From Tamarix chinensis (Eukaryota > Streptophyta > Magnoliopsida > Caryophyllales > Tamaricaceae): a stretch of 64,000 nt of DNA. Position 1 is the first letter of the stretch. Every line of letters starts with the position of its first letter. The position numbers and the translations under genes are program-made. This document shows, piece after piece, positions 24,975 through 37,481 of this stretch. The notes beneath the pieces were generated by a model. That model had not been told where the DNA came from and made no database searches. It worked only from the letters and a program-made list of their open reading frames with translations. The stretch is taken from assembly GCA_030549775.1 (NCBI GenBank), contig CM060171.1, forward strand, positions 6,285,265 to 6,349,264, read 5' to 3'.

Positions 24975-26299
24975 GTAGCGAATTCCAAACAAATGGTGAT
25001 TCTGAAATGCTGATTAGTGGAACTAAATTCACCACTTGGCCAAAATTCCCTGCGTCCTTTCATCAGAATTATTCATTTACAGCTTGCAGTTTGCAAAGTT
25101 TCGATGTGACCAACTTCCTTTCGCACTTTTTGTTATTTTATCCTTAGCTGTGTCGTGCATGCGTGTAGCCAACTTGGCCAAATTTTAACTATCCAAGAAC
25201 TCAAAAGGTACACAACTAGACCAAAAAAAAAAAAAAAACAGGGTTTAATGTTTTGTTAGGCATTGCAGCAAACACTAGTCACGCGGCTCTCTCCACCCTC
25301 TGGCTCATTATACACTCACTAGTATGTTGATTGTTGAGCAGTTGCACTTTACTTGTTGACACCACGCCGAACGGCCGAAGAAATGGTACAAATCTGACTC
25401 ATGATGACAGCTGACATTGTTGTATTTCGTCTCTTCAATCTTATCACTTTGAAATACATTGCAACGACTGTTTTCTTGTTCTCCCTTTTTGATAGCATGC
25501 ATGATCAACCTCCAATAATTATTTTTTAATTATATGTTTTTTTAAATTCTCAATCCATGTCTGTATTGTATTTTCCTAAACGAGTCTTATAAATAATAGT
25601 AATTAAAAATTATATTTATAAAAAAATATTTGAAAGTATTGGTTATTTATGTTTTGAATATATGAAAAAAAATTAAACAATAATTAAAAATAAGCTAACA
25701 AAAAAATTCTTATTCTTTTTTCCACAGTTTTTTCATACTATAAAACTAATAAAAAGAATCATTAAAAAATTAGAGTTTTAACTATGTCTAGTCAAACGCT
25801 ACATATTACAATATTTTTAATTATTTAATATCAAACATCTGAATATCAAAATCCTCCACCCTATATACGTATATGTATATGTGTGTGTGTGTGTGTGTAG
25901 AGTGAAGAATAAAAGGCTTAAACTAATGAGCAAGTGAAGGACAAAATCAATGCAAGTAATGGATAAATACTACTATGATAACATCACTTCAGGATAAGCG
26001 GGCTCGTCCATCAAAAGAAACAAAGGAAAAACATGTAGGGTCCTGTCAATTAACAATTATGATAAAATCATGGATAATTTTTATGTTTCTTAGAAAGACA
26101 TGCCAAAATGCGGTAATATTTTAGGATAATATTGTTTATACATTTCATTAGCCCAAAAATCAAGCTCAAAGATTTTATTAAAAAATAATAATTTCTTGCG
26201 TATTATATATTTTCTTGAACTGTAGAGTTTATTTACGATGACTATAGTTGTTTTTTTATATATTATATGATCTTTAAAAAGAATATGGATTTTTGTTAT
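24975..26299. other. AT-rich spacer between LTRs F and E
   Basis: No gene recognised. It contains a 16-base A run near 25224-25239 and a TG microsatellite at about 25879-25898. Short open frames on minus at 25308-25508 and 26090-26305 have no recognisable motif. Confidence 0.5.
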
Positions 26300-27639
26300 T
26301 ATCATACCCTATTCATAACTAGCCATAATTATATTTAATACTATGTAATTGTGTTATTTTATATGTAATTAATTACATAAATTACTCTAGGGTATTTTAT
26401 GGCTTTAAGAATATTTTGGGTGAATCTATAATAATTATAGTTTTGCGGCTAGACGCACTTTTCTTATAAAATAATATTTATGTCTGTTAACTTTTAAGTT
26501 ACATATTGGAAATTATTTTGTAAACTTTTATTTGGGTATAAATAGGTTGAAATATAAATCTAGAAAATTTGGTTTGATTTTATTTGTGTTTGCTATCCCT
26601 TTTGAGTTGTATACGTAAAATATATAATTAAGGTATGTTAGCTAAAAATTATACCAAATGTATTTTAAAAATTCTAAAAAATGTATATATTTAGGTTATA
26701 AATAAGTAAATATGAGTATCTAAAAATTTTAGTGATTTTAGAAATATTTTTAGCACTTATTTGTGTAATTTTCTCATAAGCTTGTTAGTTTACCATGAGG
26801 TCAATATTTTTTATGTTAAATCTTGTTGTAAATTTGTAAAATTTTACTTGTAGGTTTGACATATTATTTTAAAGGTTTCCATATATGTTTTTAATTTCAT
26901 GAGATTGTTTTCTTTTTATTTTTAATTTTATCTTCTTTATTAACCTTTCCACCACTAAAAATAATTTATAAATCTTAAAATTATTGTTCACCCACGAAAT
27001 TCATTCTTTAAACTTCCACAATCAGATTTTGTATTAAGTTGACTATTTTATTATTGATTCAACTAAAATTTGAGTCCAAATTACTTTCTTACACTTTCTA
27101 CCTTTGCTAGTTATGTCCTTTTAGCTTTTCCTGCACAACCTTCTTCATTTGCATTCTCCATGCTTAAAACTGACCTTATACCTTCACACCATCACCTCAC
27201 CCATCCCTTAGTTGATTTATTGGTTTTCATAACTTGATTCAACCTAAATATACTCCTTCACATTACATGTTCAACCACAATGTACTTTGTCATTCAAGTG
27301 TTATATAAGCTACCCCTCCCACTCTTTTGGACTCATATTTTCTGTTCCTCCATCCCTTATTTATACCCCATTTTCCTTTCTTTTCTTTCATTTTGTAATA
27401 CCCCAAACCTTTACTTTAGGATTAAATAATAAAATAAGAAATTATTGAATAAGATTTAATTATATATACCATTTATAATAAAACAACAACAATAATAATA
27501 ATAATAATTAAGGCAATAAAGAAAGAAAAATGATGTAGGGACATAGTTAATGGAGACTAAATTAATTAACTAACCTAAGATAAATTATAAATAAATTATA
27601 ATGATTTCTAAATTAATAAAAATTGTATTATTATTATTA

Positions 27640-28890
27640 TTATTAATTTGTATTATCCCTAAAACTCTCAAAACACCCTACCCTCCCCTTTTTTTCTCCT
27701 TTTCTTCCTTCTTTTTATTTATTTTCTTTCTTTTTTTCTTCCTTTTCTTTTTTTCTTCTTTTCTTCCTTTCTTTTGATCGAGTGGGCTACACCTAGTGGC
27801 GGCCTAGCTTCCTCTCCATCTCTTCTTTCCCCTCTCCATTCCCTTGACCCAATCCCCCTTTATCTTTTTCTCTCCCCCAACCAGCCCAACCCATACACCT
27901 ACTCCCGTCTTTTCCATTTATCTCCCTCTCTTTTTCCCTTCTTTCCCCTTATGCCCCTGTCTTCTTCCTTCGACCCGCTCAACACCTACGCGCGATTTCA
28001 CATCACAACCCTCCCCACCTCTCTCTCCCTCCTCCTTTCCTCTTTCGACCCTACAAGGTGTGCAACATACACATCCCTACATGGTCCCCCTCTCCTTGCG
28101 AGCTCCCTCTCCCCCTCACATGCCCTCCTTGTCCCTGCAAACCTACCCCTGCTTACGCATCTGTCCTAGCCTGCACGCCAACCAACAACCACCAACCCCC
28201 CTCCCTTTGTCTTCTTCCCTCCTTCTCTACTTCCTACATCCCTTCCGCCTATAAAAACCCCTCCTACTCCCTTCTTCCCTCTCTTTTTTGCAGATCGTCT
28301 CCCCTGCACCCCTTACTCTCACCGCTTAAACCAATGTCACCACCGTCGCCCCCAGGTCACGTCGTCGTCACCACTCCCTCCCTTCCTCTTCCCCGCATCA
28401 CCCTGGCCCCACTGAGCCACTCCTCTCTCCTTCCTTACCCTTCATCTTCTCTCAACACCCGTGCAAAGTGGACAGCTCGAGCTACCCTCTTGCACCTTCT
28501 TCCACCACCAACACAGCCCTAAACCGCCATCACCGCTACTATCACCACCCTCCCTGCCTCCCTTCCTACAAAAAAAACCCTGACTTACCCACGCCTCCAC
28601 CTCTCCCTTTCTCCTCTCTCATTTCTTCCCTTTTCCTTTTCTCTTCCTCTTAGGCATCGCTGCTGCCACCATCGTGCCGCCACCATGAGGCCCCCACCAC
28701 CACCACCAAAGACCTCCAAAACCAGGGAACCCCACCACCCAAGAAACGCTACCTTTTCCCTCTTTTTATAACCCTAAAAACCACTCCTTTGCATCTCTTC
28801 CACTACTGCCATCACGCCCCCGTCCCCACCGCCATCTCCACCCCTTCACCTGTTTTCCTTTCTAGTTGCACCCTCCTCCCTCTTCCTTAT
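27640..28890 (+). other. Pyrimidine-rich tract, copy C
   Basis: About 1.25 kb of strongly C/T-biased sequence. Overlapping Pro/Ser/Leu-rich frames at 27774-28169, 27844-28254 and 28058-28522 are open because stops need purines. None has a recognisable domain. Every fuller copy of the family has such a tract at the same relative place. Confidence 0.7.
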
Positions 28891-30339
28891 TTAGTGTATT
28901 TTGTTTAATAACTTACTATTGTTGTTGTTGTTGTTGTTGTTGTTACTATTTGGTTAAGAAAATAAGGAAAAAGGGAAAAAGAGGTAGGAAGAAAGTGAAA
29001 TGACCTAGTTGATACTCTCTTTATAGGTATTGAACAAACATATCCCCGAGAGGAAGCGTAGGATTCTTGCTTCAAGCTCGGAGCCCAAGTAGGTAAGGAT
29101 ATAGTTAAGATTTCGGGTTGTGTTATGAATTTTGTGTGTGTGGATGTATGGGTGTATTGGTATGTTATGTGTAAATATATATGTATATGAACAAAATATG
29201 TGTGTGGTGCAACTTGGCTTGCAAGGATCTAAGGTATGGTGAGCATGAATTTCATTATTTGTTGCATGTGTAGTTAGAACTTGCTATGGATGGACATGTT
29301 CTTATGTATGGGTGAAATATTAATATATGTTTGCCTAGATGCCTTAGTTAGGACTTGAGTGGCTATGGGAGACTAAGGAAAATAAAGAGGGTGGAGTGAG
29401 TGAGGTGATAAATGGAGAATGTCCTAAGTGTCTCATGAAATATGGTGGAGAAAATAAAAGGAAAAATAATAAAATGAGGTGTTAGGGTAAAATCTTGCAT
29501 GGGAAGTGTGAGCCTTGCATGAGGGGTGTGTGCTTTACATGGGAGAAAGATTTATGTGAGGAAATTTTGTTTGAGGGTTAACCATGGGGAAGAAAGTGTG
29601 TGTTTGGGTGGTTGGTGTACTTAGAGAAGATTTAGTATATGGGTTGATGGAAAGGTGAATGGGGGTATAAGCTAGGGTTTTGAGGGAAAACCCCTATGGA
29701 TAGGGGTGTAGTGGGGAAATGTTGAGGAGGTTGATTAAATATCGATGTTGTGATGAGAGGTGTGTCATATGGAGGGTGTCAGTCAAGTCAAACGGATGGT
29801 AGAGTTGTGTACGAGAAAAGGGTATGGAAGAAGGAGGGGAAATATTATGGTTTTCGGAGGTGACCAACTAGGGTATCATTATCACACGTGAGAATTAAGG
29901 AGTTGGACTATGAGCTTGGTGTTGAGGTGAGTATGGTGATGATACTTGAATCAAGGGAGATGTGGGTTGAGTAAGGAAAGGAGAGGTAAGGGCCACATAG
30001 GCCAGATTAGGGTTTTAAGGAGAAACCCTAGTGGGTGATGGTGAGTATAGGTGAAGAAATGGGTAAGTGGGCCTTGACCTATATATGTGAGGTTTCTAAG
30101 TTCGTCGTGAGGATGGTGGAAAGTGTATAGCGGTCTTGGAGTCTTGGAGCACGTAGATTTCCTAAGTTAAGGGATAGGATTTTTAGGAAGTTTGGGTTGG
30201 TAGAGGGGTAATAAGTTGGGACTATCCATTGGGGTGTGCATGTCTAGATAGGTGTTAGGTGGTAAATAAGACACGAATAAAATACTAAACACTTAAAGTG
30301 GAAGATCATTAAAGCAGACCCAAACTTAGAATTTTTATC

Positions 30340-30730
30340 AGGCCACCGATTATAATTGTAGCCAGAAGTGTTTTGCCCTTAATTTATATATGTTACCGGT
30401 CCACCGGTTATAATAGTGGCCTGATGCATTTTAACCTGGAGTATTATTCCTGGTCCACCGGTTATAATAGTGAGGGGTCCTGAGCTCAATAAGTTAAACC
30501 CCTGGATGGTAATAATTTATGGAAAAAATACTAATCACTTACCGTTAAACACCACGTGGGTCGGGACCAAACGTAGGATATTACTGGTCCACCGGTTATA
30601 ATAGTGGTCAGAAGTGTCTTGCCTAGAAATGTACATGTTTACCGGTACACCAGTTATAATAGTGGCCAAGCATGTTCTGCCCTAGAGTAGTTATTCTCGG
30701 TTCACCGGTCATAATAGTAGGGTCTCCATA
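30340..30730 (+). repeat. TAATAGTGG-type tandem array, copy C
   Basis: Six motifs of the form GGTCCACCGGTTATAATAGT (near 30342, 30397, 30453, 30583, 30641, 30700), in two groups of three. Each group is preceded by similar text (ACTAA-CACTTA, then ACC-AAC), indicating a larger duplication of about 240 bp. The array lies about 150 bp upstream of the twin dyads. Confidence 0.85.
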
Positions 30731-30880
30731 CTCACGTGGATATAATACAAGAAATATGTAAAGATGGTACTAATGGCTTAATATCCGATAGGGGTAATTA
30801 ATCTAATAAAACCTACTGCTTGCATAATATCTATATTTTATGTTGTTGTGCTTTGTCTTAGCTATATTTTTACCTTACTC

Positions 30881-30941
30881 AGTACGTAGCGTACTAATCA
30901 CCCTTATCATGGGTGCTGCTCATTCCTATGAGCAGTGACCC
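30881..30941 (+). other. Twin dyads of LTR copy C
   Basis: First dyad 30881-30895: AGTAC, GTAGC, GTACT. Second 30916-30935: CTGCTCATTCCTATGAGCAG, a perfect 8-bp stem with a 4-nt loop. GGGT (30911-30914) and ACCC (30938-30941) add an outer stem. The second stem differs from copy D on both arms yet still pairs. Confidence 0.8.
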
Positions 30942-33177
30942 CTCCTGAGTATGTGCAGGTAGGCGATGGGGACCTAAAGGACTTCGCTGCTTACAACGAG
31001 CTAGTCGGGGCAGAGTGATGTTTTGATGTCTCTAGGTCGGGGACAGAGAAAGTGCACTCTGGACTACTTCCATTTATGTTTCCTATTTTTATTTTCCCGT
31101 AGTGGGATGTTACTTTGTATTTCATTTCTCTGATATACTAATTTTAACTCTTACGTACTCTAGTATTTTCTGTATTTAATGTTAGACTCCTTTATGTTTT
31201 TAATCATCTCCATTTACGGTTCCTTATTGTCTTTTAGCCTTGTAGTTAGTATGAGACTGGCTAAGGGCCAGACTTTTACTGATCATGACGGTAGCACCCC
31301 CATATTTGGTGTATGATTTTCCTTAAAAAAAAATTCAATTGTGATTTTTGGGGGTATTGCACATTTAGTCTTTCTCTCATTTACTTTTGTTGGTTGCTCT
31401 ACCCTTTTTCTTCATTTTGGTTATTTTTTGTAAGTGTTCTTAAGTTTTGTTAACCCTATAACTGACACTCATCCTCTTCTCTTTCTTCTTATTCTAATGC
31501 TTTCATTTATACGTTTCCTTCTATCTAACATTTATTTATCTTTAAATAATCAAAGAATGTTATATTTTTGGTTAAATAATAAATTTGTCATCTTTTGTCT
31601 CATCTTCTTGTATCTCTATTTTTCGAAGGCATTGAAGTTCTTTTGGAGGTTCTTTATTTTTATTTTGCTATTTGTGTTTGGAAAGAGGTAACCCATATAC
31701 TCCTAATAAATATGTGAAATTCATGTAATAACATGTTTGGAGTTTCCTATATTATGCTTAAGTGTAACTCATGCTTTCTTATAATCTCTTGAAAAATATA
31801 CATGCACAATGTATTGTTATTACCTTCTTTGAGTATATGACCATTTATTTTTATGTAAGAGAATTTAACATTTATGTATTTTAATATATGCATCATAATA
31901 TGCTAGAATAGGGTTGTTGTGGCTAAATAATTATGCATAATTAAGTTTTTATACGTTGGATGGACTTAATTATGTTTCAGGAGAAAAATGGTCAAATTTC
32001 ACTTTTGAAATTTGCCAGAATTTCAATTTTATATCTATGTAACTATTTTAATGTTATTTATTCATACCATGAATTTTGCTTAATTCTAATAGCAATTATT
32101 ATTAAAGTGGAAATTTATTAAGTAAATAACATATAAGGGATTTTTGGTCATTTATGGCTAAGTATGCCTAAAAGTGTGCATAATTGGACTAGGATGGCCT
32201 TAATAGATTCCTAAGTTGACCTTCATATTGACTTTTACTTTAGCTTAGATCGTCGACCTTATGGTGGATTTAAATAAATGGAAACAAAGGAAAAATAGTT
32301 AAGTATGGAATTGGAATAATTGTACATTATGTGATATTTTATGATCAACTGATTAAGATATTAATATTTAAAGTGGAAGACCTCGAAATTTGGAATGGTT
32401 GGTATTTAGGGTTAACTACCCTAGAGATAAGATAGGAGCCCTCAATTTTATTTGGTGGCTTTGTCGGATGCCTCGCCATTTTGGCTAAGGCTGTAGTCTA
32501 TTCTATAGGCAACCTATGAGCCCTATAAATAATGTCAATAATTAAGGATTATGTATCCTATTATGGCAGGATATTATGTTGCTTTAATATTGCACCAATA
32601 TGACTGGAGTACTTGCATGTCTCTAGGTTACAAGTTGGGAGGATACTATGTTTCTTAAGTGTGTCGGTATGACCGATGAAAATTATATATCTCCCAATTA
32701 TTATTGTATCCCCTCGAGAAATTAAAAATGAAAATAAGTGTTGTATAATGATTTAAATGGATTTCTTTGGTTTAAAGGTTTGGTATTTACCCCAGCACAC
32801 TACTTGATTTTTGTATGTTGGTTTGATAGTTGCATCTGTGCACTATTTGGATTTGGTACATTAGTTAGTAATTATCTCATTGTATTCCTTATTATGTTAT
32901 AAGTGGTATAGAGATGGTTATTGTAAAAGGCCTTAATTATGGATTGTTGTTTCCCTTCGTGGGACGCCCTTTGTATAATTGGACTAATGAAATAGTAGTA
33001 ATATGGTTAAGTTTAATGTGATGAACATGTGACATAAGGTATGATATGAGTTATGGTATGAATATGACATTTAATTATGGTATGCACTATTTAATGTGTT
33101 ATGCCATGATCCTTTGTGTTACCATCTATATATTTCATGTGATATTTTCATACTTAGTATTGTGTAGTAGTTTACTT

Positions 33178-33191
33178 AGTACCGTTGTACT
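33178..33191 (+). other. First dyad of LTR copy E
   Basis: AGTAC, CGTT, GTACT. Both arms match copies B and D while the spacer differs. The second hairpin, near 33215-33233, is degraded. Confidence 0.65.
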
Positions 33192-33638
33192 AATAGATTT
33201 CGTTTTATTGTCTCCTACCTATTCAATGGACAATCTTTACCTTGTAGGAATACTTTGAGGGTATAACTTGATGGAATTTGGTAGGGATTGAGAGTTAGGC
33301 CTATCCGATGTCCATTCTGGCATCTTTTGATTTGAAAATCCCTTGGACTCTTATGTCCCTTCTGTATTTCTTTCTTTTGTTAGTTGTAACTCTTTTATCT
33401 ACTCTTTTGGCTTTAGAACAATTTTATATTGTAATAAAATTTTTATCTACTTTTTATGAATTATTATTCTTAACTTAAGTTGATAAAATTTTTATCCTTA
33501 ACACTTGGTGTAATAAATGTAGAGGGAGTGAAGTTATATTAAGTGTGGCAGTAACACCCTACATTTTTAATGGTTTAATTTTCACAATAAACTCTTTTTT
33601 TAAAAAAAATAATAAGTGCTAAAAATAGGGGTGTTACA

Positions 33639-36600
33639 TTTATTGTCATGATAATTATTATTATTTGAGATATGATATTATTTTTTATTTTATGATCAGA
33701 TATGATCCTATATCATTTTATTTAATCTAATATTATAAGTCCTAGAAATAAGAATTTACGAAAGAGCTAATAATTAGCTAAGGAAGAGAAGAGTCAAAAA
33801 GCCTAGTAGATATAGTTCCAAAACTCATTCTCAATATCCCAAGGTATATTCTCATCAAGGACATAGGTGTTCTCCTTCCCTATTCCCCCTCCCACGCCTA
33901 TGCCTAATGTAAAAAAAAAAAAAGCATAAGAAAGTTTAAAAACTAGTTGAAAGTTGTAAAGTTATCATCCATAATTGAAGTTGATAAGTTAGTTGATTAT
34001 TTTAGAAGTGTTTGACATAACTAATTGTTAAACAACCTAAAATGTATAAATGACTTGAAGATACTTTTTTTTTTAATAATATAAATTCAAATCAATTTTC
34101 TTACACGATTAAAGAAAACGTATGAGAAACTAGCTTATGGTAAGCTAGAAGCCAATTTTTCTAGTTTTTCAAAAGTAAGCTTATGAGATAGATAAAAGTT
34201 TCTTACCGATGATTTTTTTAAAATGTTGGCTTATGGAATAAAATTGATATTCTACAAAGTAGTGTATGGGCTAACTTATCTGTCTCCAAATACTTATTGA
34301 GAAAGGGTGTATTTGACACGACTGCTTGAAAAGTTAGCTGGTGCTTAAAGTTAGTAGATAAAAGATAAAGGATGAAAGTTAGAGCTTATTTTATAAGTTT
34401 CTCTAACAACTTTATCAAAAAATACCTTGGAAGCTTGAAACTACTTGTCATTCAAGTACTTCTATTTTTTTTTGTATCGCAAAAGGTAAAAAGCTAACTA
34501 AAATAGTCATCTAAACAAAAAAGTATATATTTTAAGTGCCAAACATGGTTTTCAAATATGTTTTTTATAACTTTTTTTTAAATTTTATAAAATTTACTAT
34601 TAGAAGAAAGTATAACAATTAATCACAAATAAATAATAAGAACAATATTAATATTTGCAAACCATACCTATTTTTATTAGTAGTATTAACCCTAGAAATA
34701 CTTTCCAACTAATTGAACAACATGTTTTGTCAAATATTTTCAAAATTAGATAGTAGTATTATCTAATAACACTAACTTTAAACCACGTGAATTTGTAAAT
34801 TATTTTCATAGATAACCTGAAAACAAAAAGTACAAAAAGATAGTAGTTGTAAAAAAAAAGGAAAAACCAAACTAACGGTGGCTATAGATGTTAGTATGAT
34901 TTTTATTTATTCATAAAAAGGTCATGAAAATAATTACAAAATATTATATAGGTGGAGACATCATAAAATTACTATAATATCAAGAGAAAAGGGGTAAAAG
35001 ATTCGAATACGAGGCCTCTAATATCCAAGAGTTGGCCTATACCACCAGGTAAAATTTTATCCAATTTATGTGTGTGTGTGTGTGTACATTTATTTTTGGA
35101 GCAAGAGAGATCCGGGAGTGTACTACACACTACCGACTACAAATGGTTTTTACTAAAATATTTCTTGTATTTTTAGGAAAGTAATAGTTGATGATTATTG
35201 TCGCTATCACATGTTTTACTTTATTCAAAAAGTAAATTTACTAAAAATATTATAAATTTTAAAAGACATTGTTGAAAAGCACTTGTTTGAGTTTAAAACT
35301 CTAACCCAAACCTATATTATCTCTTTCTTCTTTAGAAGAAATCTACTTATTTTGCTTGGATTATTTTTGTTGATCAAATCTTATTTGATTTGGTAAAAAT
35401 TTAAATATTTAATAAGTTGTTATTATTTTAACATTATTATTATTATCATAATTATTATTTTCTTTATTAATATCTCTATCATTGAAACCATTACTATCAC
35501 TATTATAATTATTATTATCATTAATTATATTTTTTTAATTAAAATTTTGCTTGCATAACATGTGTTTGAGCTTATATGATATGATAAGTCCTAAAAATGA
35601 GATGATAACTGATAAGAACATACCTTAAAATGATGTATGTGTAAATTTTATTTTAAAGAGAAAGTCCTGTAGAAAAATCAAAGAATATTTTTTTTTATTT
35701 CTATTCTAACTTTGTCTCTTTCCCCTTTTATACATTTATTGTTATGATGTTTGAAATAAAGGGTTAATTCTATTAATAGAAATAAATTTATGATAATTTT
35801 TTTGAATAGTTTGATATTTGGTCTATTTTTTTTTAACACCACATGTTTTTCATGATACTACTTGTGTGTGTGTGTGTAAATTCTATGTAGATACCCATTT
35901 AGATACTTAAGTAAAAATAAATGTAAATATTAAGGTTTATAAACAAATAAAAAATAAGGCACTCAAAAATATGATACCAAATCAAAGTACTTAAATAAAA
36001 TTTGGAATAAATTTCATTTATATATCATGACATTTAGCCTAATTTTACATTGGTACCAGGTATTCTAAATATTTTTATTGAAGTATCATATGTTTTTTAT
36101 TTTGTTTTTTATTCCACTCAAATACCACCTTACTAATATTTATTTATTTATTCTATGACTAAAGTAATATATTTTTAAAATTATTTTTTTCAAGTTGGTT
36201 TGGAAAATATAAAATAAAATATCATAAATTTATTTCTTATACTTTTGAAATTTTCTAGAATTTAAAAAAATATATAATATTAAAATATATTAAAAAAAAC
36301 TAATCTAGAAAGCTCTAAAAAAAATTTGAAAATCATATATTCAAATTTTAGCATTTTTTTTAAATATTCATATTTATAAAATTTTAATAGTAAAATCGTT
36401 ATCATTTTAGTCACACAAAACTAAAAATATTAATAAGATGATATTAAATTAAAAAATAATAATGAAACTCGTAAAACCTACATAAAATTATTTAAAACAT
36501 ATAATTCATAAGTGAAATTAGACTAAATATTTATTTACGCAAGCAAAAATTATTCTAAAAATTATGTATAAATTTATTAGATAATAATAAAATGTGGGTA

Positions 36601-37000
36601 TAAATAGAGACTTAACGGCTTTTAAAAATAAAAAGAATAACGATATGTTATTTTTCGTCTAAAATTTTTTCTGATAATACAATTGGTATCAAAAGTATCT
36701 GATTATTAATAGTTTACATCAACTAAAATAGGTAGTAGTTTTTTTTTCTCTTAATTTTAATATATTTAGTTATATATATAAACACACACATATATTTGCG
36801 GTTTTCTGCTGTATCATTTTCTAAATTTTTAACAAATACTTTTTGCATTTAGTTTCGGCCCCATTTGTTCGTCCCCTTCCCAACCCGTGCAACACTACCT
36901 AACAGTAATCTAAAAGGTAATAAATAGACAGCTAAAATTACTCCAATATTTATGGGTTTTTGGGGCTAATTCATTTTCTTCCATATTTCTCATCTTTTGA
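33639..37000. other. AT-rich spacer upstream of ProDH
   Basis: No gene recognised across about 3.4 kb. It holds TG microsatellites near 35071-35086 and 35862-35878, many poly-A/T runs and TTATTA-type repeats near 35430-35530. A degenerate MITE-like segment at about 34309-34557 is listed separately. This is the distal upstream region of ProDH. Confidence 0.55.
34309..34557. mobile_element. Degenerate MITE-like element
   Basis: The left end GTGTATTTGACACGACTG and the right end, read inward, CCATGTTTGGCACTTAAAA are weakly inverted. The interior has the TTAGAGCTTATTTTATAAG palindrome and AGTTAGCTGGTGCTT/AGCTAACT words typical of hAT-like MITEs. No clear target duplication was found. Confidence 0.35.
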
Positions 37001-37046
37001 CATTTCACCGCTCTATCATCCTCGATTCAATTCTGTACATATGTAA

Positions 37047-37054
37047 TGACGTCA
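37047..37054. promoter_or_regulatory. TGACGTCA palindrome (candidate bZIP site)
   Basis: A perfect 8-bp palindrome with an ACGT core, 247 bp upstream of the predicted TATA box. Plant bZIP factors bind such ACGT-core boxes, and Arabidopsis ProDH is known to be controlled by S1-group bZIP proteins. Use of this site here is inference. Confidence 0.45.
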
Positions 37055-37270
37055 GATCCACGATGGAATCTTACCCTTCCAATCTATCTTCATTTTCATT
37101 GCGGTTAAAAAAAAAAAAGGATGCATTTTGAGCCCGAATCTACAGGAAACTGTATCAATTCATTTTAAATTCAGACTTACAAGCTCCTCAGAGTTTCGCC
37201 AACTCTCTGTAAATGCGAAGTTACCGTGCAGGTTTCACTACACATACAAACGGAGAGTGAATGTACGCAG

Positions 37271-37330
37271 CCCCCCTCCCCCTCCCCCTCCGTTTCCCTC
37301 TATAAAACGGTCGTCTCTTCCCCCCCTCGT
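37271..37330 (+). promoter_or_regulatory. ProDH core promoter: pyrimidine patch and TATA box
   Basis: TATAAAA at 37301-37307 lies between two C/T-rich stretches (37271-37300 and about 37311-37335), a common plant core-promoter layout. Transcription would then start near 37330-37340. The resulting leader of about 145 nt has no upstream ATG before 37482. Confidence 0.75.
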
Positions 37331-37481
37331 CCTCCAAGAAATTAGTGGTATAATACACAGAGCGCGTCGAGAAAGGAAGAGGTCTTGAGATCGCAGAAGA
37401 AGAGAAGAATAAAAGAGAGCAGAGAGAACACACGTCCAATCCAATCCTAAGTTTATTTTCAGAAACTCAAGGGAAAATTGA

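Larger units (their letters stand above)
27394..31361 (+). mobile_element. Giant solo LTR, copy C (nested in E)
   Basis: 3,968 bp, from TGTAATACCCCAAACC to GGGGGTATTGCA. It is flanked by a perfect duplication CATTT (27389-27393, 31362-31366). Order of parts: AT-rich start, long pyrimidine-rich tract (about 27640-28890), a GTT run at 28919-28943, the CCGGT...TAATAGTGG array (30340-30730), the twin dyads (30881-30935) and the AT-rich 3' end. It lacks the AATTACC minisatellite of B and D. No coding domain or direct terminal repeat was seen. It belongs to the B/D subfamily. Confidence 0.85.
26300..33638 (+). mobile_element. Giant solo LTR, copy E (hosts copy C)
   Basis: Begins TATCATACCCTATTCATA, aligning with TGTCATACCCTG of copy A, and ends AATAGGGGTGTTACA. 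The flanks are GTTAT (26295-26299) and TTTAT (33639-33643), four of five bases matching, as expected for an older insertion. Removing copy C leaves about 3.4 kb. It carries a pyrimidine-rich tract (about 27100-27393), the GGATACTATGTTTC repeat block (about 32560-32700), the CCCCTCGAGAAATTAAAAATG segment shared with A, and the first dyad (33178-33191). It belongs to the A/F/G subfamily. No gag-pol was seen. Confidence 0.7.

Noticed and set aside
27774..28522. Overlapping Pro/Ser-rich open frames of 130-154 codons
   Set aside because: They lie in a pyrimidine-rich LTR tract where stop codons are rare by composition. Several phases are open at once and no domain is recognisable.
34988..35015. 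GATTCGAA-like word suggesting a tRNA T-arm
   Set aside because: No acceptor stem, anticodon arm or D-arm can be placed around it. No other tRNA-like fold was found in the window.
36682..36705. GGTATCAAAAGTATCTGA resembling the TGGTATCAGAGC tRNA-Met primer site
   Set aside because: Too many mismatches, and no LTR end lies immediately before it.
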